Below are positions 1 through 10,831 of a DNA stretch of 64,000 bases, one piece after another. The first letter of the stretch is position 1; each line of letters begins with the position of its first letter. A program made the position numbers and the translations under genes. Source of the DNA: Zingiber officinale (lineage: Eukaryota; Streptophyta; Magnoliopsida; Zingiberales; Zingiberaceae); assembly GCF_018446385.1 (NCBI RefSeq), contig NC_055986.1, positions 29,075,593 to 29,139,592 of the forward strand. Direction: 5' to 3'. A model generated the notes under the pieces. The model worked only from the letters and a program-made list of their open reading frames with translations. It made no database searches and was not told the DNA's origin.

Positions 1-288
1 TCTTTTTCTGGATCAGCTGTCGACACAAATACATCAACTCCGGGAAGATCAGATCGGCCTTTGGGGTTTCTAATGCTCGGGGACTCGAAGCGTTCGTTGA
101 GGACGGAGAGATCCGTTGCTCTGTTAACTGGACAAAGCTTCTGAAGCTGGTCTAAGAGCCAAGAAAATGCAAACCACACCTCACAAGCTACAGACATTCC
201 CCATAGCCATATGGCATCATGATTAGGGTGTCGAATCCTCCAAGTAAGGAAAAGGCCAAGGGCAAGAAGGCGAATCACTATGAGCATC
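1..288 (-). CDS. CSLD: Cellulose synthase-like D (CSLD4-like), exon 2, cut by the window edge
   Basis: On the minus strand this segment continues the frame of the exon at 435-1381 after a 146-bp intron (289-434). The intron has donor GTAATT and acceptor TTCAG, and the split arginine codon AG|G is restored. It encodes the first two membrane helices (around [15 protein letters not shown] and [19 protein letters not shown]). These are followed by the start of the cytosolic glycosyltransferase region with [18 protein letters not shown], which is strongly conserved in CSLD and CesA proteins. The catalytic D,D,D,QxxRW residues would lie beyond the left edge, so activity cannot be judged. CSLD proteins are processive beta-glycan synthases of the Golgi or plasma membrane, needed for tip growth and, for rice CSLD4, for leaf width and cell division. 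No stop or frameshift is visible in this part. Confidence 0.93.
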
Positions 289-434
289 CTGAAGAGCAAT
301 CAGAAATTGTTGAGCAAATTTCATTCTCAATTGTAGAAGCAAATGCTATCTATAGATTCACCGATCAAACAGAAGTGTTATCTAATCATTCGAAAACAAA
401 ACTTGTTTTTTTAGCAAATTACTGCGTTAATTAC

Positions 435-1381
435 CTGTATGGACTGAGAATTGCTTGGGACACCGCATTCTTTCTTGTCAGTGGCCTTCTGCATTTTCCC
501 TCGAAGTCCGGTGGCTCCTCGAAACCCTTGTACTCAGCTCCGTTGCCGCCGAATCCATCTGTCGGCCACACTGCATTGCCATACCCGTATGTTCCCTTGG
601 TCTCGAAGAGCCAACGGTTGTGATCGAACTCCCCTGGCTGGTGCGGTGCTTTCATCGATCTCACCATCGATAGCCTCTTCCCGGACTTGAGATTGAACTC
701 CGCTATCGAGGTCAAAGGAAGGGTTCTCCCCTCGTCCTCAGAAGCCGAACCCTCACCCTCCTCGTCGATCACGGTCCCGTAAGGCTCCTTGCACCCAGGA
801 CACAGCCCTCCTCCGTCCCCGGCGCACTCCGAGTAGCAGTCTTTGCAGATCAGGAACCCGCATTCGCACGGCGGTTTTATCCCTTTGAGGAGCGCCTCGC
901 CGTCGCATCCATTGATCTTGCAGAAGAGCCCAGCGGATTTCGCCACCTGCACGCTTTCGGCCGAGCACTCGATGACGTGGCCGCGGGTCACGCAATTGAA
1001 CCCGCCGGTGAAGATGGTGCCGGAGATGAAGCTTCGGTGAGGCTGAAGCTCAGGCTCGTCGGTCTCTTCCGGCGGAGGTGCCGGCTGGTGGTCCGGGGTC
1101 GGCGGGATGTGGACGGTGTAACGGACGAAGTCGGAGGAGGTGCGTTCATGGCTCTCATCGTTCTCGGCCACGGAGCAGTACCGCGCCCCGCCGCCTGAGA
1201 GGCCGCAGCTGGAAGGCCTGGCGGCAGGGGAGTCAGGTTTGTTGGAGAAAGAGTGGCGCGGGACCGGACTAGTCAAGCCGATGCTCCGGCGGAGGGGTCC
1301 ATCGCCGCCTTCCTTCCCACCAGAGGAGCAGACAGTGATCGTCACCGGGGAAGCGGGTGACGATGCCCGCCGACTCGCCAT
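435..1381 (-). CDS. CSLD: Cellulose synthase-like D (CSLD4-like), exon 1 with N-terminal RING-like finger
   Basis: The exon encodes 315 residues plus two bases of a split arginine codon. I chose the ATG at 1381 because the protein then begins MASRRASSPASP, as family members do; an in-frame ATG 12 codons upstream is less likely. In order: a CSLD-typical segment YTVHIPPTPD (88-97); IFTGGFNCVTRGHV (123-136); a cysteine-rich RING-type zinc finger at about 150-200 (Cys154, 159, 172, 174, 179, 182, 194, 197, with CPGCKEPY); and the block EFDHNRWLFETKGTYGYGN (251-269). The end, CRRPLTRKNAVSQAILSPYR, is what I remember of rice CSLD4 rather than of other CSLD clades, so the CSLD4 label rests on memory. 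High GC is normal for monocot first exons. No lesion is visible. Confidence 0.94.
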
Positions 1382-2999
1382 GGATCTTCTCGGAAAGCAA
1401 ACTCGAGACCGAATCACGCAAATAGAAACAAGAAAACGAAGATTTTGGGGGATCGAACGGAAGGAAACAGAGAAGATTGGGAAAAACTACAGGCCGTTGA
1501 AGGAAGAAATGAGCCTGAAATGGGAAAAAAAAACAAAATAAATAAATAAAAAAAGTCGCGCATCTGTAACGGTCGCCGCGGTAGACATTCGGGGACCTCA
1601 ACGTTCGAGAACGGTCCCTGGAACCGCCAACGGCTACTTGCTTTCAACTTTGACCGTCCGATCGCGTCAATCTAGAGTCTGGAGCGTTTATTGTCACCCT
1701 AGAGAAATCGACGCTCGAGTCGTCTTCGGCGCCGAAAATTATGAAATTCGACGGTCAAGATTGATAGATCATCCAACCTCCTGGACAACGGCTATGAAAT
1801 AGAGGATTGTTTGTCAGCTTCTTGTGTTTGCTAGGGTTAGCAATTACTAAATTAAATTAACTGACAGTAATTAAATCATTTGAGATAGCATATTCAAACA
1901 AAATGTGAAATAGGGCAAAGCTAAGACAGTGTAAACACCAAAATTAAAATGAGGGAAAGTCCTCTTCCTTGAGGTGAGGCAAACATCAATATCATAATTG
2001 TGAGGTGAGGTAAGTTTTGCTTAATAAAAATTAACTATAGTTTCTCAATTTGCCTTTTTACAGATGATCATGGGCCAACCATGTGAGATCGCTAGAATGA
2101 AAATTTTCACTTTTTACTACAATACTTAATAAAAACGGCTCCTTGCCATGTTGTTTATGTCTACTCTCCTTCATAGTTTCTATAGTCTTAGAGGTCCCTG
2201 GAACTAAATGAGCCCTAATAGATTGGTTGATCGGGCACTGATAATCATCATTTTAATATGATATTTTGACTCATATAAGTATATTTTTTAGATTTGTTCA
2301 CGTGCTAATTTCATATTTATATCATATTTCATAAGTTGCATTTATTTTTAGACTTAATTATGAATTATTTTATATTTACTGTATTTGATGTTAATATTTG
2401 AATGTATTCTTTGTAGACATCAAGATCATGGATCGGAGTCATATCATACAAAATTGAGCTCAAATCCAAGTTTAAATGAGGAGATCAAACTTTAAAGCAA
2501 TCTAGATCGTTCATCTAAGATCTGAGGAGACCTTAGTCATCCATCATGATACAACCCATCCAATTTAAGAGAGAGTAGATTAGGACCTTTGATGAAGATC
2601 AGTGCCTTTGGACCATATTTAGAGCGACTTCCACCGTTAGATCAGATCTAGAGAACTCTCGATCATCCATTCAAATCTAATTTATATGAGATTGCTATAA
2701 TATCTTATATCGAGATTTAAAGGAAACAAAGGGATTTACACATTTTGCCCCTGTCGACATAAGTTCAATAGTTTTATATATTTTTGATATATTTTAATTT
2801 TTTAAGTGAAATTTAATCAATTTTTAATATTTAATCAAAACATGACCTATTTTATGAAAAAGGAGAATCACCCATAATAATAAAAAAAGGAAAAGAACAA
2901 AAAAAACTCAATTAAATGAGAGGAGGTTTGCATGAGAAGTTGAGAGAAAGGAGGGATGTAGGACCATAAATATGCTAGGAGGATGAAAAATGTTAATAA
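1382..2999. other. CSLD upstream region and AT-rich intergenic DNA
   Basis: About 1382-1650 should hold the 5' leader and core promoter of the minus-strand CSLD gene. A TTTATTTATTTATTTT stretch at about 1535-1550 could be an AT-rich promoter element, but I cannot fix a start site. From about 2239 (starting TGATAATCATC) to about 2760 the sequence resembles decayed LTR DNA, with a CACGTG box near 2300. I found no coding potential, terminal repeats or target duplication, so this part stays unclassified. Confidence 0.4.
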
Positions 3000-4233
3000 A
3001 AAATTATGATTTAAAACAAGTCACGCAATGGAAAAGAGAGAGAACAAAAACACATGCTAACACAAGTAATTTTACTTAGTTCTGAACCTTCGACGATTCC
3101 TATTCTAAGACCCGTACGTGAGAGTGCTTTCAATGGACAATCACTATCAATTCGAAATGTATTTATAAAATTAAGTCCAATAGCTAAAATGTAAACATTG
3201 CCGACAAATATAAAGGAAATATGAAGAAGTCTTCGTTCTTCGAACTTCGGAGCAGTCTTTCGGTGTCGTTGGAGCCTTTTCGGAGCAGCGCGCAAAAGGT
3301 GCTTTTATAGACATGTCTAGGTGCCTAGATCCCCTCCTGGGTGTTTAGACTGTGCTGATGTAGCAAGCTATCATTGAAACTTTATTTGCGAAGTTTATCC
3401 ACCTCCGGGCACTTGGAACCCTCCGCACACCTGGACTGATGACGTGGGTTCGACCAGTCGATGTGCTCCAACTCAACTTCTGATAAATTTTCTGGTTTGA
3501 GCGCTTGGACCAGCTCCGGGTGCCCAGACAACTGGGGTGCCGGGCCAGGCACCCCACCCGACAAAGTTGGTCCGGGCGCTCGAAAGGTATTCGGATGCCT
3601 AAATACCTTCCGAGGACCCCCGAGTTAGGGTGCTCGGATCCCTTTCGGGAGCTCAGACAACCCTTTTTCAGTCTTCTCTTTCTTGCAAATAAGAATTAGT
3701 TCAGACATAAAAATTATCCTGCAAAACAGAGTTATCACAATAAGGTAGTAGCATTAATTAGATCCTATCTTCCCAAGACTAGGATCCAGTCAAGGTCTCA
3801 GCTTATGTTTCCCAAGTGGACCTAAGCTGGACCGACGCCTATTGTTCCCTCTACAAGGAATGTGTGTTCATTGGATTTCTTCTCCAGTTGCTTACCTTTA
3901 CTTATCAACTGCAGTTGCTTGATTTGCCTTTGACCTACCAGATCTTCCTGCCAATTGTCATGTCCGCAAACCCAACTAAACTTCGGTCCATTATCAGGTC
4001 CCACGGACCCAACTAGACTTCTTGCTAGATATCGGGTCCCGCGGACCTATCTAGATTTCGTACTAGCTATCAGATCCCACGGACCTAGCTAGATTTCAGT
4101 CTGTTGTTAGATCATTTAGACCTGTCAACTCCTACACACTTGGTAAAGTAATTAAATCATAAATACTCTAACTTTAATTCACTTGTCATTCATTAAAATC
4201 TGAATTAGATCATTAGTGCAAATTACACCAATA
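3000..4233 (-). mobile_element. Family-C LTR remnant, diverged
   Basis: This stretch aligns by eye with the solo LTR at 17171-18193. Both have an 'exposed to a Tyr-poor, exon-like' stretch reading TTCGGAGCC or TTCTGAACC, then GACGATTCCT, then a 'ggcccg / gacccg' block, and both run to an end of the form CACCAAYA (here ACACCAATA at about 4225-4233). The first 60 bp of the LTR appear to be lost. Near the right end, at 3985-4105, a block of about 45 bp built around GGTCCCACGGACC and CTAGCTAGATTTC is repeated roughly three times. The short ORFs inside are not recognisable proteins. It is much more diverged than the 17171 copy, so it is probably an older insertion. Confidence 0.55.
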
Positions 4234-4589
4234 GAGGGGTCCATATAAAATGAAAAAAAGGAAAGATTTTCTTCTTTTTTTATGAAACTGCTCTCCCAAC
4301 TCACCATCAGTAAGATTTTCTTTTATTTTTCTCGACTCTTCTAAATTCTATTGAAATTTTTATCTATTTATATTGAGTTGTAATTTACGTTGAGTTGTAA
4401 ATTGCAATTTACATTTAAGTTTGATTATTAGTGGATTGAAAAATAGTATTCTATATAGAGAAATTTCTCAAAAAATATATATAGCGATTGAATCTTCGCA
4501 CCCTATAATCAAAATAGGGTTATTGATTTTGAACACCTTCTAGTAGACCGTGGACAATAACCAACAATATGAAGTTATGATGCTAATAA
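4234..4589. other. AT-rich spacer
   Basis: I see no gene, terminal repeat or RNA here. It may include the 5' part of the neighbouring hAT element, whose terminal inverted repeat I could not find. Confidence 0.4.
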
Positions 4590-5566
4590 TAGGGATCGAC
4601 TGCGAATGGCGTATTTATTAAAGGGACCTTGTCAGCCTATTCTTTATGACTTTCCACAAACTGAAATAGGAAATATAAAAAGAAGATTTATTGCAAATTG
4701 ATTTTAAAAATTATCCGGATTGGTTAGAGTATAGCATATCCAAAGATAGTGCATATTATTTATATTGTTATCTTTTTAGAACTCTAATGTGGCAAAAGGC
4801 GATTTGATGGCCCCCAACACCCCCATCTACCTATCCTTAGACTAACATAGAGGAGGTAAGTTATAAGTGGCTACTAACTATTAGTGCAGTGGCCAAGGAA
4901 TGGGGGAAGACATGCTTGGACTCTCTTTTTTTTTAGAACTCCAAGCAACCAAGGTGTGGGAGATTCATTTGTTGGCGAAGGATTTAAAAATTGGAGAAAA
5001 AAAGAGAAGTTTGATCAACATGTTGGCAAATATAATAGTTTTTACAGCATTGGAAAATTGAAATGCAATGATCTAACAAATCAGAATCTTAATGGGAGTG
5101 TTTCTACTTTATTTACCGGAAAGGTAAATAAAGATAGAGTTAAGTATCGAACTCAGTTGAATGCAGTTGTTGATTGTGTTCATTTTCTATTGAGATAGGG
5201 ATTAGCATTTCAGGATCATGATGAATCTAATTTATCAACAAATAAAGGCAATTATTTAAATCTTTTTCATAAGCTTGTTGGACATAATGAACTTGTGCAG
5301 AAAATTTCATTTCAAAATGCTCCTCAAAATTGTCAATTGGCATCATCTAGTATTCAGAAGGATATTTCTATTGTTGTTGCTATTGAAACTACTTAATACT
5401 ATTGTCAAAGATATTGGTGAGATATATTTTACTATCTTAGTTGAAGAGTCTCGTGATGTATCAATAAAAGAGGAAATGATAATTGTTTTAAGATACATGA
5501 ACAAGAAAAAAAATATGTTAGATTTTGAGGGATGTCCTAAGGTGATTACCTTACAGTTTTTATTAA
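4590..5566 (+). pseudogene. hAT-superfamily transposase pseudogene (TTF-type finger, DUF4371)
   Basis: The first part (4596-4780) encodes AYLLKGPCQP and then, after stops and a shift, DWLEYSISKD and CYLFR, which match the TTF-type zinc finger of plant DUF4371 hAT transposases. After a 145-bp insertion the frame resumes with GDSFVGEGFKNWRKKEKFDQ, then YRTQLNAVVDCVHFLLR, a stop where the family has glutamine, and GLAFQDHDES. After another shift it reads VKDIGEIYFTILVEESRDVS and IIVLRYM. These blocks are in the order expected of the N-terminal half of the transposase. The RNase H-like catalytic half and C-terminal dimerisation region are absent, because the sequence is cut at about 5566-5626 by a truncated copia element. 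At least three stops or frameshifts make it non-functional. Confidence 0.82.
4785..4929 (+). mobile_element. SINE-like insertion in the hAT pseudogene
   Basis: A 145-bp segment interrupts the hAT coding sequence between CYLFR and GDSFVGEG. The 12-bp word TTTTTAGAACTC occurs on both sides (4773-4784 and 4930-4941), and a run of T precedes the right copy. A direct repeat of this length with an oligo-T tail fits a target-primed non-LTR insertion such as an Au-like SINE. A related segment lies at about 49490-49600, sharing ACTATTAGTG-like text and GGCCAAGGAATGGGGGAAGA in diverged form. I could not find clear pol III A and B boxes, so the SINE label is an inference. Confidence 0.5.
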
Positions 5567-5590
5567 ATATAGATTCACTATTTAAGTTGT

Positions 5591-5628
5591 TTCAAAATGC
5601 TCCTCAAAATTGTCAATTGACATCATCA
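5591..5628 (+). repeat. Short direct duplication at the hAT/copia junction
   Basis: Positions 5591-5628 repeat 5311-5348 almost perfectly, both starting TTCAAAATGCTCCTCAAAAT. The second copy lies exactly where the hAT sequence stops and copia-A begins. This suggests templated filler made during end-joining repair. Confidence 0.7.
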
Positions 5629-5744
5629 CGTGTTGCAGTATCTTGTGGTACTTCATCTTGTACCGTTGGTACTAAAGTAGACGTGTCCTCTCTTATTTCT
5701 TCTAGAATAATTTTACTCATGGGCTTATGGTTCATTACATAATT

Positions 5745-7110
5745 ATCTTCTAAAAATTGAGCATTGGTGCTAACAATGATCTTCTGATTTTTAGGATTAT
5801 AAACAAACCACCCTTCGTTCCCTTAGGATATCCCACAAACAGACATACTTCTGTACGTGATTCCAACTTATCAGTATCTCCCTTCAGCACATGTGCTGGA
5901 CTACCCCATATCTGGATATGATTCAGACTAGGCTTACGCCCATTCCACAATTCCATGGGAGTAGAATGAACTGTTTTAGAAGGTACCATATTCAGAATGT
6001 ACACTGTTGTTTCCAGAGCATATCACCAAAATGAATTTGGTAATTCTGAATAACTCATCATCAATCTAACTATTTCCATAAGAGTCCTATTCCTTCGTTC
6101 TGCCATACCATTTTGTTGGGGGTGTACCAGGTGCAGACAATTGGGATTGAATCCTGGCTTCTGATAAGTAATTCCTAAACTCTCCAAAGAGGTATTCGTC
6201 ACCACGATCAGACCGTAGTGTCTTAATACTTTTACCAAGACGTTTCTCCACATCAGCCCTATATTCTTTGAACTTATCAAAGCATTCAGACTTGCGGCGC
6301 ATCAAGTAAATGTATCTGTATCTTGAATAATTGTCTATAAAAGAGACAAAGTATTCATAACCACCTCTTGCTTGGATTGACATAGGACCACACAAATCAG
6401 AATGAACCAGTTCTAACACATCTTTGGCTCTATACCCCTTGGCCTTAAAAGGTCTCTTGGTCATTTTACCTTCCAAGCAAGATTCACAGGTTGGAAAGTT
6501 TTCCAACTCTAATGAACCCAAGAGTCTATCAGCTAAAAGCCTTTGAATCCTACTTAAGTTAATATGACCAAGCCTTAGATGCCAAAGATATGTTTGGTTC
6601 ATTTCAGAAGGTTCCTTTCTCTTATTAGAATTAGAGGATGTGTTATTAATTTCCATTTGTTGCTTTGTGGCAGATATTGGATTTAAAGTATATAAATTGC
6701 CAACCAATGCACAAGAATAGATAATAACCCTATTTCTCTTTATAACCACATTGTTATTAAAGGAAACAGAATATCCATCCAAATACAGTTTAGAAACTGA
6801 AATTAAATTCTTTCTAAAACTGGATACATAAAGATAATTTCTTAAAACCAAACTTCTGTTCTTATCAAAAGACAAGTAGACGTTTCCCACTGCAACAGCC
6901 GCCACCTTAGTAGCATTGCCCATATAGACGGTTATCTCTCATTCAAATAGTCGTCGGGTTTCCTGGAACCCCTGCAAAGAGTTGCAGATATGATCAGTGG
7001 CTCCCGTATCTACACACCATGTGTTGGTAGATAACACCGCTAAACATGTTTCAACTACTAGAGAATGAGATATACCTTGATTGTTCTCTTTCCTACGAGG
7101 ACAGCCTGCC
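5745..7110 (-). pseudogene. Copia pol fragment (protease and integrase), frameshifted
   Basis: Starting near 7110 the protein shows the aspartic protease site CVDTGATDH, then the pre-integrase block with HLRLGH and CESC, and the integrase core with HSDLCGP and LRSDRGDEY. An extra C in the C-run near 6120 shifts the frame, and the reading continues as NGMAERRNRTLMEI with the catalytic glutamate. A stop after LPNSFW precedes YALETTVYILN and IWGSPAHVLKGD at 6004-5745. Protease and integrase would process the polyprotein and insert cDNA. The frameshift, several stops and the missing RT make this a relic. Confidence 0.88.
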
Positions 7111-7124
7111 TTCCAATGTCCTGA

Positions 7125-7883
7125 CTACTTGTAGATGAAGCACTTGTCCTTCAGCTTCTTCATTCCAGCTATATGTGTTGTACCTTGAGGTTTATTCACC
7201 TTCTTTGCTGATGCAGCCTGTTTCTTCTTTTTCTTGCCTTTCGACTTAGAAGTAGAACCATTTTTAGCATAGTGAATCTGAGAATTATGACGAAATAGCC
7301 CTTCTGCTGCCTGAAGTTCTGTCAGTAGTTCCGCCAATGAATACATCCTTTTATTCATATTATAGTTCAGGCGAAAATGCTCAAAACTTCTGGGTAGCGT
7401 CTGGAGAATCATATCGATCTGGGTTTCCCCATCAATTTCTCCTCCAAGGATTTGTATTTCGTTCAAATAAGCAATCATCTTTAGGATATGGTCCCTGACG
7501 GGTGTACCCTCTGTCATGGTGGCTGTCATTAACTTTCTCATTGCTTTTTGCCTAGCGGCCCGATCCTGGTGACCAAAGAGATCCTTGAGATTGTTCATTA
7601 TATCATAAGTTGTTGGTAAATCCTGATGCTGATGTTGCAGCACATTTGACATTGAAGCCAAAATGTAACATCGCGCCATCTCATTTGCCTTTACCCATTT
7701 CCTATAATTCTCAATCTCCACTTGGGTAGATTCACCATTAAGCACATTAGGGCACTCCTCTGACAGTATAAACTTATAGCCCTCAGCAGTTAGGACAATG
7801 TCCAGGTTTCTTTTCTAATCTATATAGTTGGGACCAGCAAGTTTATTCTCTTTTAGTATAATGGCCAGTGGGTTGAAAGTCAT
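7125..7883 (-). pseudogene. Copia gag (UBN2-type), nearly full length with two lesions
   Basis: Gag starts with the ATG at 7883 (MTFNPLAIIL). A TAG replaces a tryptophan codon in the early NYIDWK-like motif. The long open stretch from 7745 contains GEIDGETQIDMILQTLPRSF and RLNYNMNKRMYSLAELL, typical of copia gag, followed by a Lys-rich tail. The C-terminal zinc knuckle is broken: the second cysteine of the CFxC motif is tyrosine and a stop follows. The full-length gag here is the reference for the deletion shared by the copies at 16283 and 38022. Confidence 0.87.
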
Positions 7884-8953
7884 CCTGAGAATCACAAAAT
7901 AAACTTTGGTCAAGACTCTAAATTTAGAATAATATTGATTCCTCAAATAATATTATTTAAATTTACCAACACCTCAAAACACCGTGAATTTTGCATGCCA
8001 TGTTAGTGTGGACGTATACAAATTCAACATTTGTAAGAGAAGGGGTTTACCCATTAATTTTATTATCTTGTCATCCTAACTTTATATAAATAAAATTAAT
8101 AATTGATTTTCCTTTGATCACACAAGACAATAGTAGTGACTCCGTTGGGGAGGATACTATTGAATGCGTCTAATTGTATACCATTAAATAGGATTGTGCC
8201 CCTTCAGTTGGAGAAGATCACACGCTCCTAAATAATTTCCTATAACCATCCATAAAGAAAATTTGATCTAGTGACCCGCAACAAACCCATCTGTTGTGGA
8301 GGGAGGCACTCAGAACCAACACGCAAGCTTGTTGCATCACTTACAAACTAGCAATAGAGACCATGGAATTTATTTAAAAATCCCTCTCTCACTTAGTTAT
8401 TTAAGGTGAGGAATTTTAACCTATGCTAGCATACATCACATGCAAACACACATCATAGTAAATAAAAATAATAAATATGAAAATTAAATTTTCAATTATT
8501 ATGGCTTCTTCTATCACTGTCCTTCGCGTGCTGTCATCCCTAGGGATCATGCCGTCGGGTCCATCGAGCTTCCTTTTCCGTTGCGCCTTTGGTTCTCCAA
8601 TAGCACCACGCCTCATAAGGATACGATCCACGACAAAAATAGAATTTTACATATATCGATCCTATATTCCATAAAGGAATGTACATGTAATCTAGATCGA
8701 AACAAAATTATAAAATCCTAATAACTAATACAGCTCCTGCTGTATTTAATATTACAATCATGCACACACAATAAAATGCCCTTGACATGTCCAAGGGTCC
8801 ATTCACACACAATATTTATATGTCATAATAGTTGGAGCCTGTAACCACAAAGTTAGCACATCCTACTATTATCCTGCCTAAATTATGTATGACATGTGCA
8901 TAATCTATTTGAAAACCAAACACACAGAGATAAACCCTAGCTCTGATACCAAT

Positions 8954-10683
8954 TGTTGGTTGGTCCTAAGAAGATCGTACCGGCTCCACTGTACAAAAAT
9001 TTTGTACAAGTGTCGAACCTTTCCTAAACAACCTATTATGTTCTTTAGAAATTAAATTAGGAATCGCAAATGGAACTTAACCTTATTGATTCTAAATTTA
9101 ACTTATCTGTTCTTAATGGTTTAGATTTGGATCGCAAACGATACTTAACATTATTGATCCAAATCCACCTATGTTATAAATTTAATTAAATATTAATTCC
9201 CAAAATTGGCTTCCAGTACTGCATGGCGAGGCACTAGTCCTTCTTGGGTATGAGATCATCCACCACCGCCTAGACAAAGCCTTTTAAGGAAAGTTAATAT
9301 TTAATTTCCTTATATAACTCTAGGTTTAACCAAAAAGAACAATCGAATCATAAATTCGAAAATAAAAAAAAACCCAAACTCGAATCACTAATTCGAAACT
9401 CTAGAATCATATGCCTCTTGTGTTTGGAATTCATACAAAGAAGAACTAGCATGATGCAGAAAATAATTACTAGTTATACCTCTTCTTTGTATGCTAATAA
9501 CCTTGAGATCTTCTGCCGTATTCCTCGCCTCCTCTCGGACGTCGTGTGGACGACGATCCTCCAAGATGAACACCACCCAAAAGCTCCTCCTCCTCTAGTA
9601 TTCGGCCACCACCACCACCAAGGAACAAAAGAGAGCAAGGGGAAAGGAAAGAGAGAGGGTTGGCCACAAGAGAGAGCTCCAATAAAAGAATAAGAATTTA
9701 TCCATCATGAGGTCTCTCCTCCCCTTCTTTTATAATACCTGCCCAAGGCAAATAAGGAAAGATTTTTACAAAAAATTAAAATCTTCCTCTTGTTTTTTCT
9801 TTTCTCCTTTTATTTTTCCTTTTCTCCTTTAATTAATTGATTGGTCGGCCCCTTGCTAGGGCACCAAGCAAGGGTGGCCGGCCCTTAAAAGAAGGAAAAT
9901 AATCTTTGTAAAAATTTTATAAGCAAAGAAGGAAAGTTCTTATAAAATTTTACAAGCTCTCTTTTAATTTCCTAATGTGGATGTTAAAAAAGGAAAATTT
10001 TAAAAATTAAAATCAAGTTTTAAAATTTAAAACTTCTCTTCTAAAATTTCCTTTTTTAACATGGTTACAAAAATAGAAAATTTTAAATTTAAAACTCCCT
10101 TCTTTTTTTTCAAAACCATGAGGATGGTTAAAAAAGGAAAGTTTTAAAACTTTTAAACTTTCTTTTAAACCATGTGGCCTAATTCAAATAAGGAAAGTTT
10201 TGTAAATTTAAAATCCTTCTTTTAAAACTTGTAGTTATCTACAAAGAGAAGATTTTAAAAAATTCAAAACACCCCTCCTTATTTGGATTATGGTGGTCGA
10301 CCCCTCCTTGCTTGGGCACCAAGCAAAGGGTCGGCCCTCTTTGAGAAGATAGTGGCCGACCCCTATGGCTTGGTCACCAAGCCATGGGTCGACCTCCTCT
10401 TGGACACTAAGATGAACTTTTCATGAGTGGATTTGAGGCATTAATGAGGCTACGACAGGGACCTATAGGAGAAATTAGTTTTGACCTTCTGATGAACTCG
10501 AGTATCCCGTGTTCGCCCCGAATACACAACTCAAGTTCATCAATAATAACTCATTCCACTAGAGAGTTATTATTGCACTACCGCACCAATCCCAAATTAC
10601 ATTATGAGCTCCTTCTTATCATGAGTGTGTTAATCTCCCTCTGTTTAAGATATCAAATGTCCATTAATTTAATAGAGTTTACA
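8954..10683 (-). repeat. Copia-A 5' LTR of element 1, 5' end missing
   Basis: On the minus strand the LTR ends ACCAACCAACA at 8954, two bases before the Met-tRNA primer site. Its body matches the complete copia-A LTRs at 12137-14818 and 41200-43806, including the block CGAACACCCAACT-like text near 10520 and the GGCCGGCC-rich part. The U3 start (TGTTAGGATG) is absent; the LTR stops at about 10683 within a region equivalent to 12820 of the intact copy. ORFs inside it are not genes. Confidence 0.82.
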
Positions 10684-10831
10684 ACAGAAAAATGCAGAAA
10701 ATAAATATCATATTCTTTTAAATCATTTAATTAGGCCTTTAATTAATGATGCTCCCACTGAATTCTATAATTCATGTGGGACAAGATCTATATCATACTA
10801 ACCCTTGAGTTAGCTTTGGCTAATACACCCA
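10684..10831 (-). mobile_element. Copia-B leader fragment sandwiched between copia-A pieces
   Basis: This 148-bp segment matches 25288-25440, the untranslated leader just before gag of the copia-B element, in the same orientation. Shared words include ATGATGCTCCCACTGAATTC and TTGAGTTAGCTTTGGCTAA. It has no terminal repeats of its own and abuts copia-A LTR on the left and copia-A RT sequence on the right. Confidence 0.8.

Larger units (their letters stand above)
5626..10683 (-). mobile_element. Copia-A element 1, truncated at both ends
   Basis: A minus-strand Ty1/copia element. Read 5' to 3' on the minus strand it has part of an LTR (8954-10683), a primer binding site complementary to initiator Met-tRNA (TGGTATCAGAGC, 8940-8951), a leader of about 1 kb, gag and the first half of pol. 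It stops after the integrase, so reverse transcriptase, RNase H, polypurine tract and 3' LTR are missing. The left break joins a hAT pseudogene and the right break joins a copia-B leader fragment. It keeps a nearly full gag, unlike elements 3 and 5. Confidence 0.88.

Noticed and set aside
219-623. Plus-strand 134-codon frame over the CSLD gene
   Set aside because: It is antisense to two well-supported CSLD exons and their intron.
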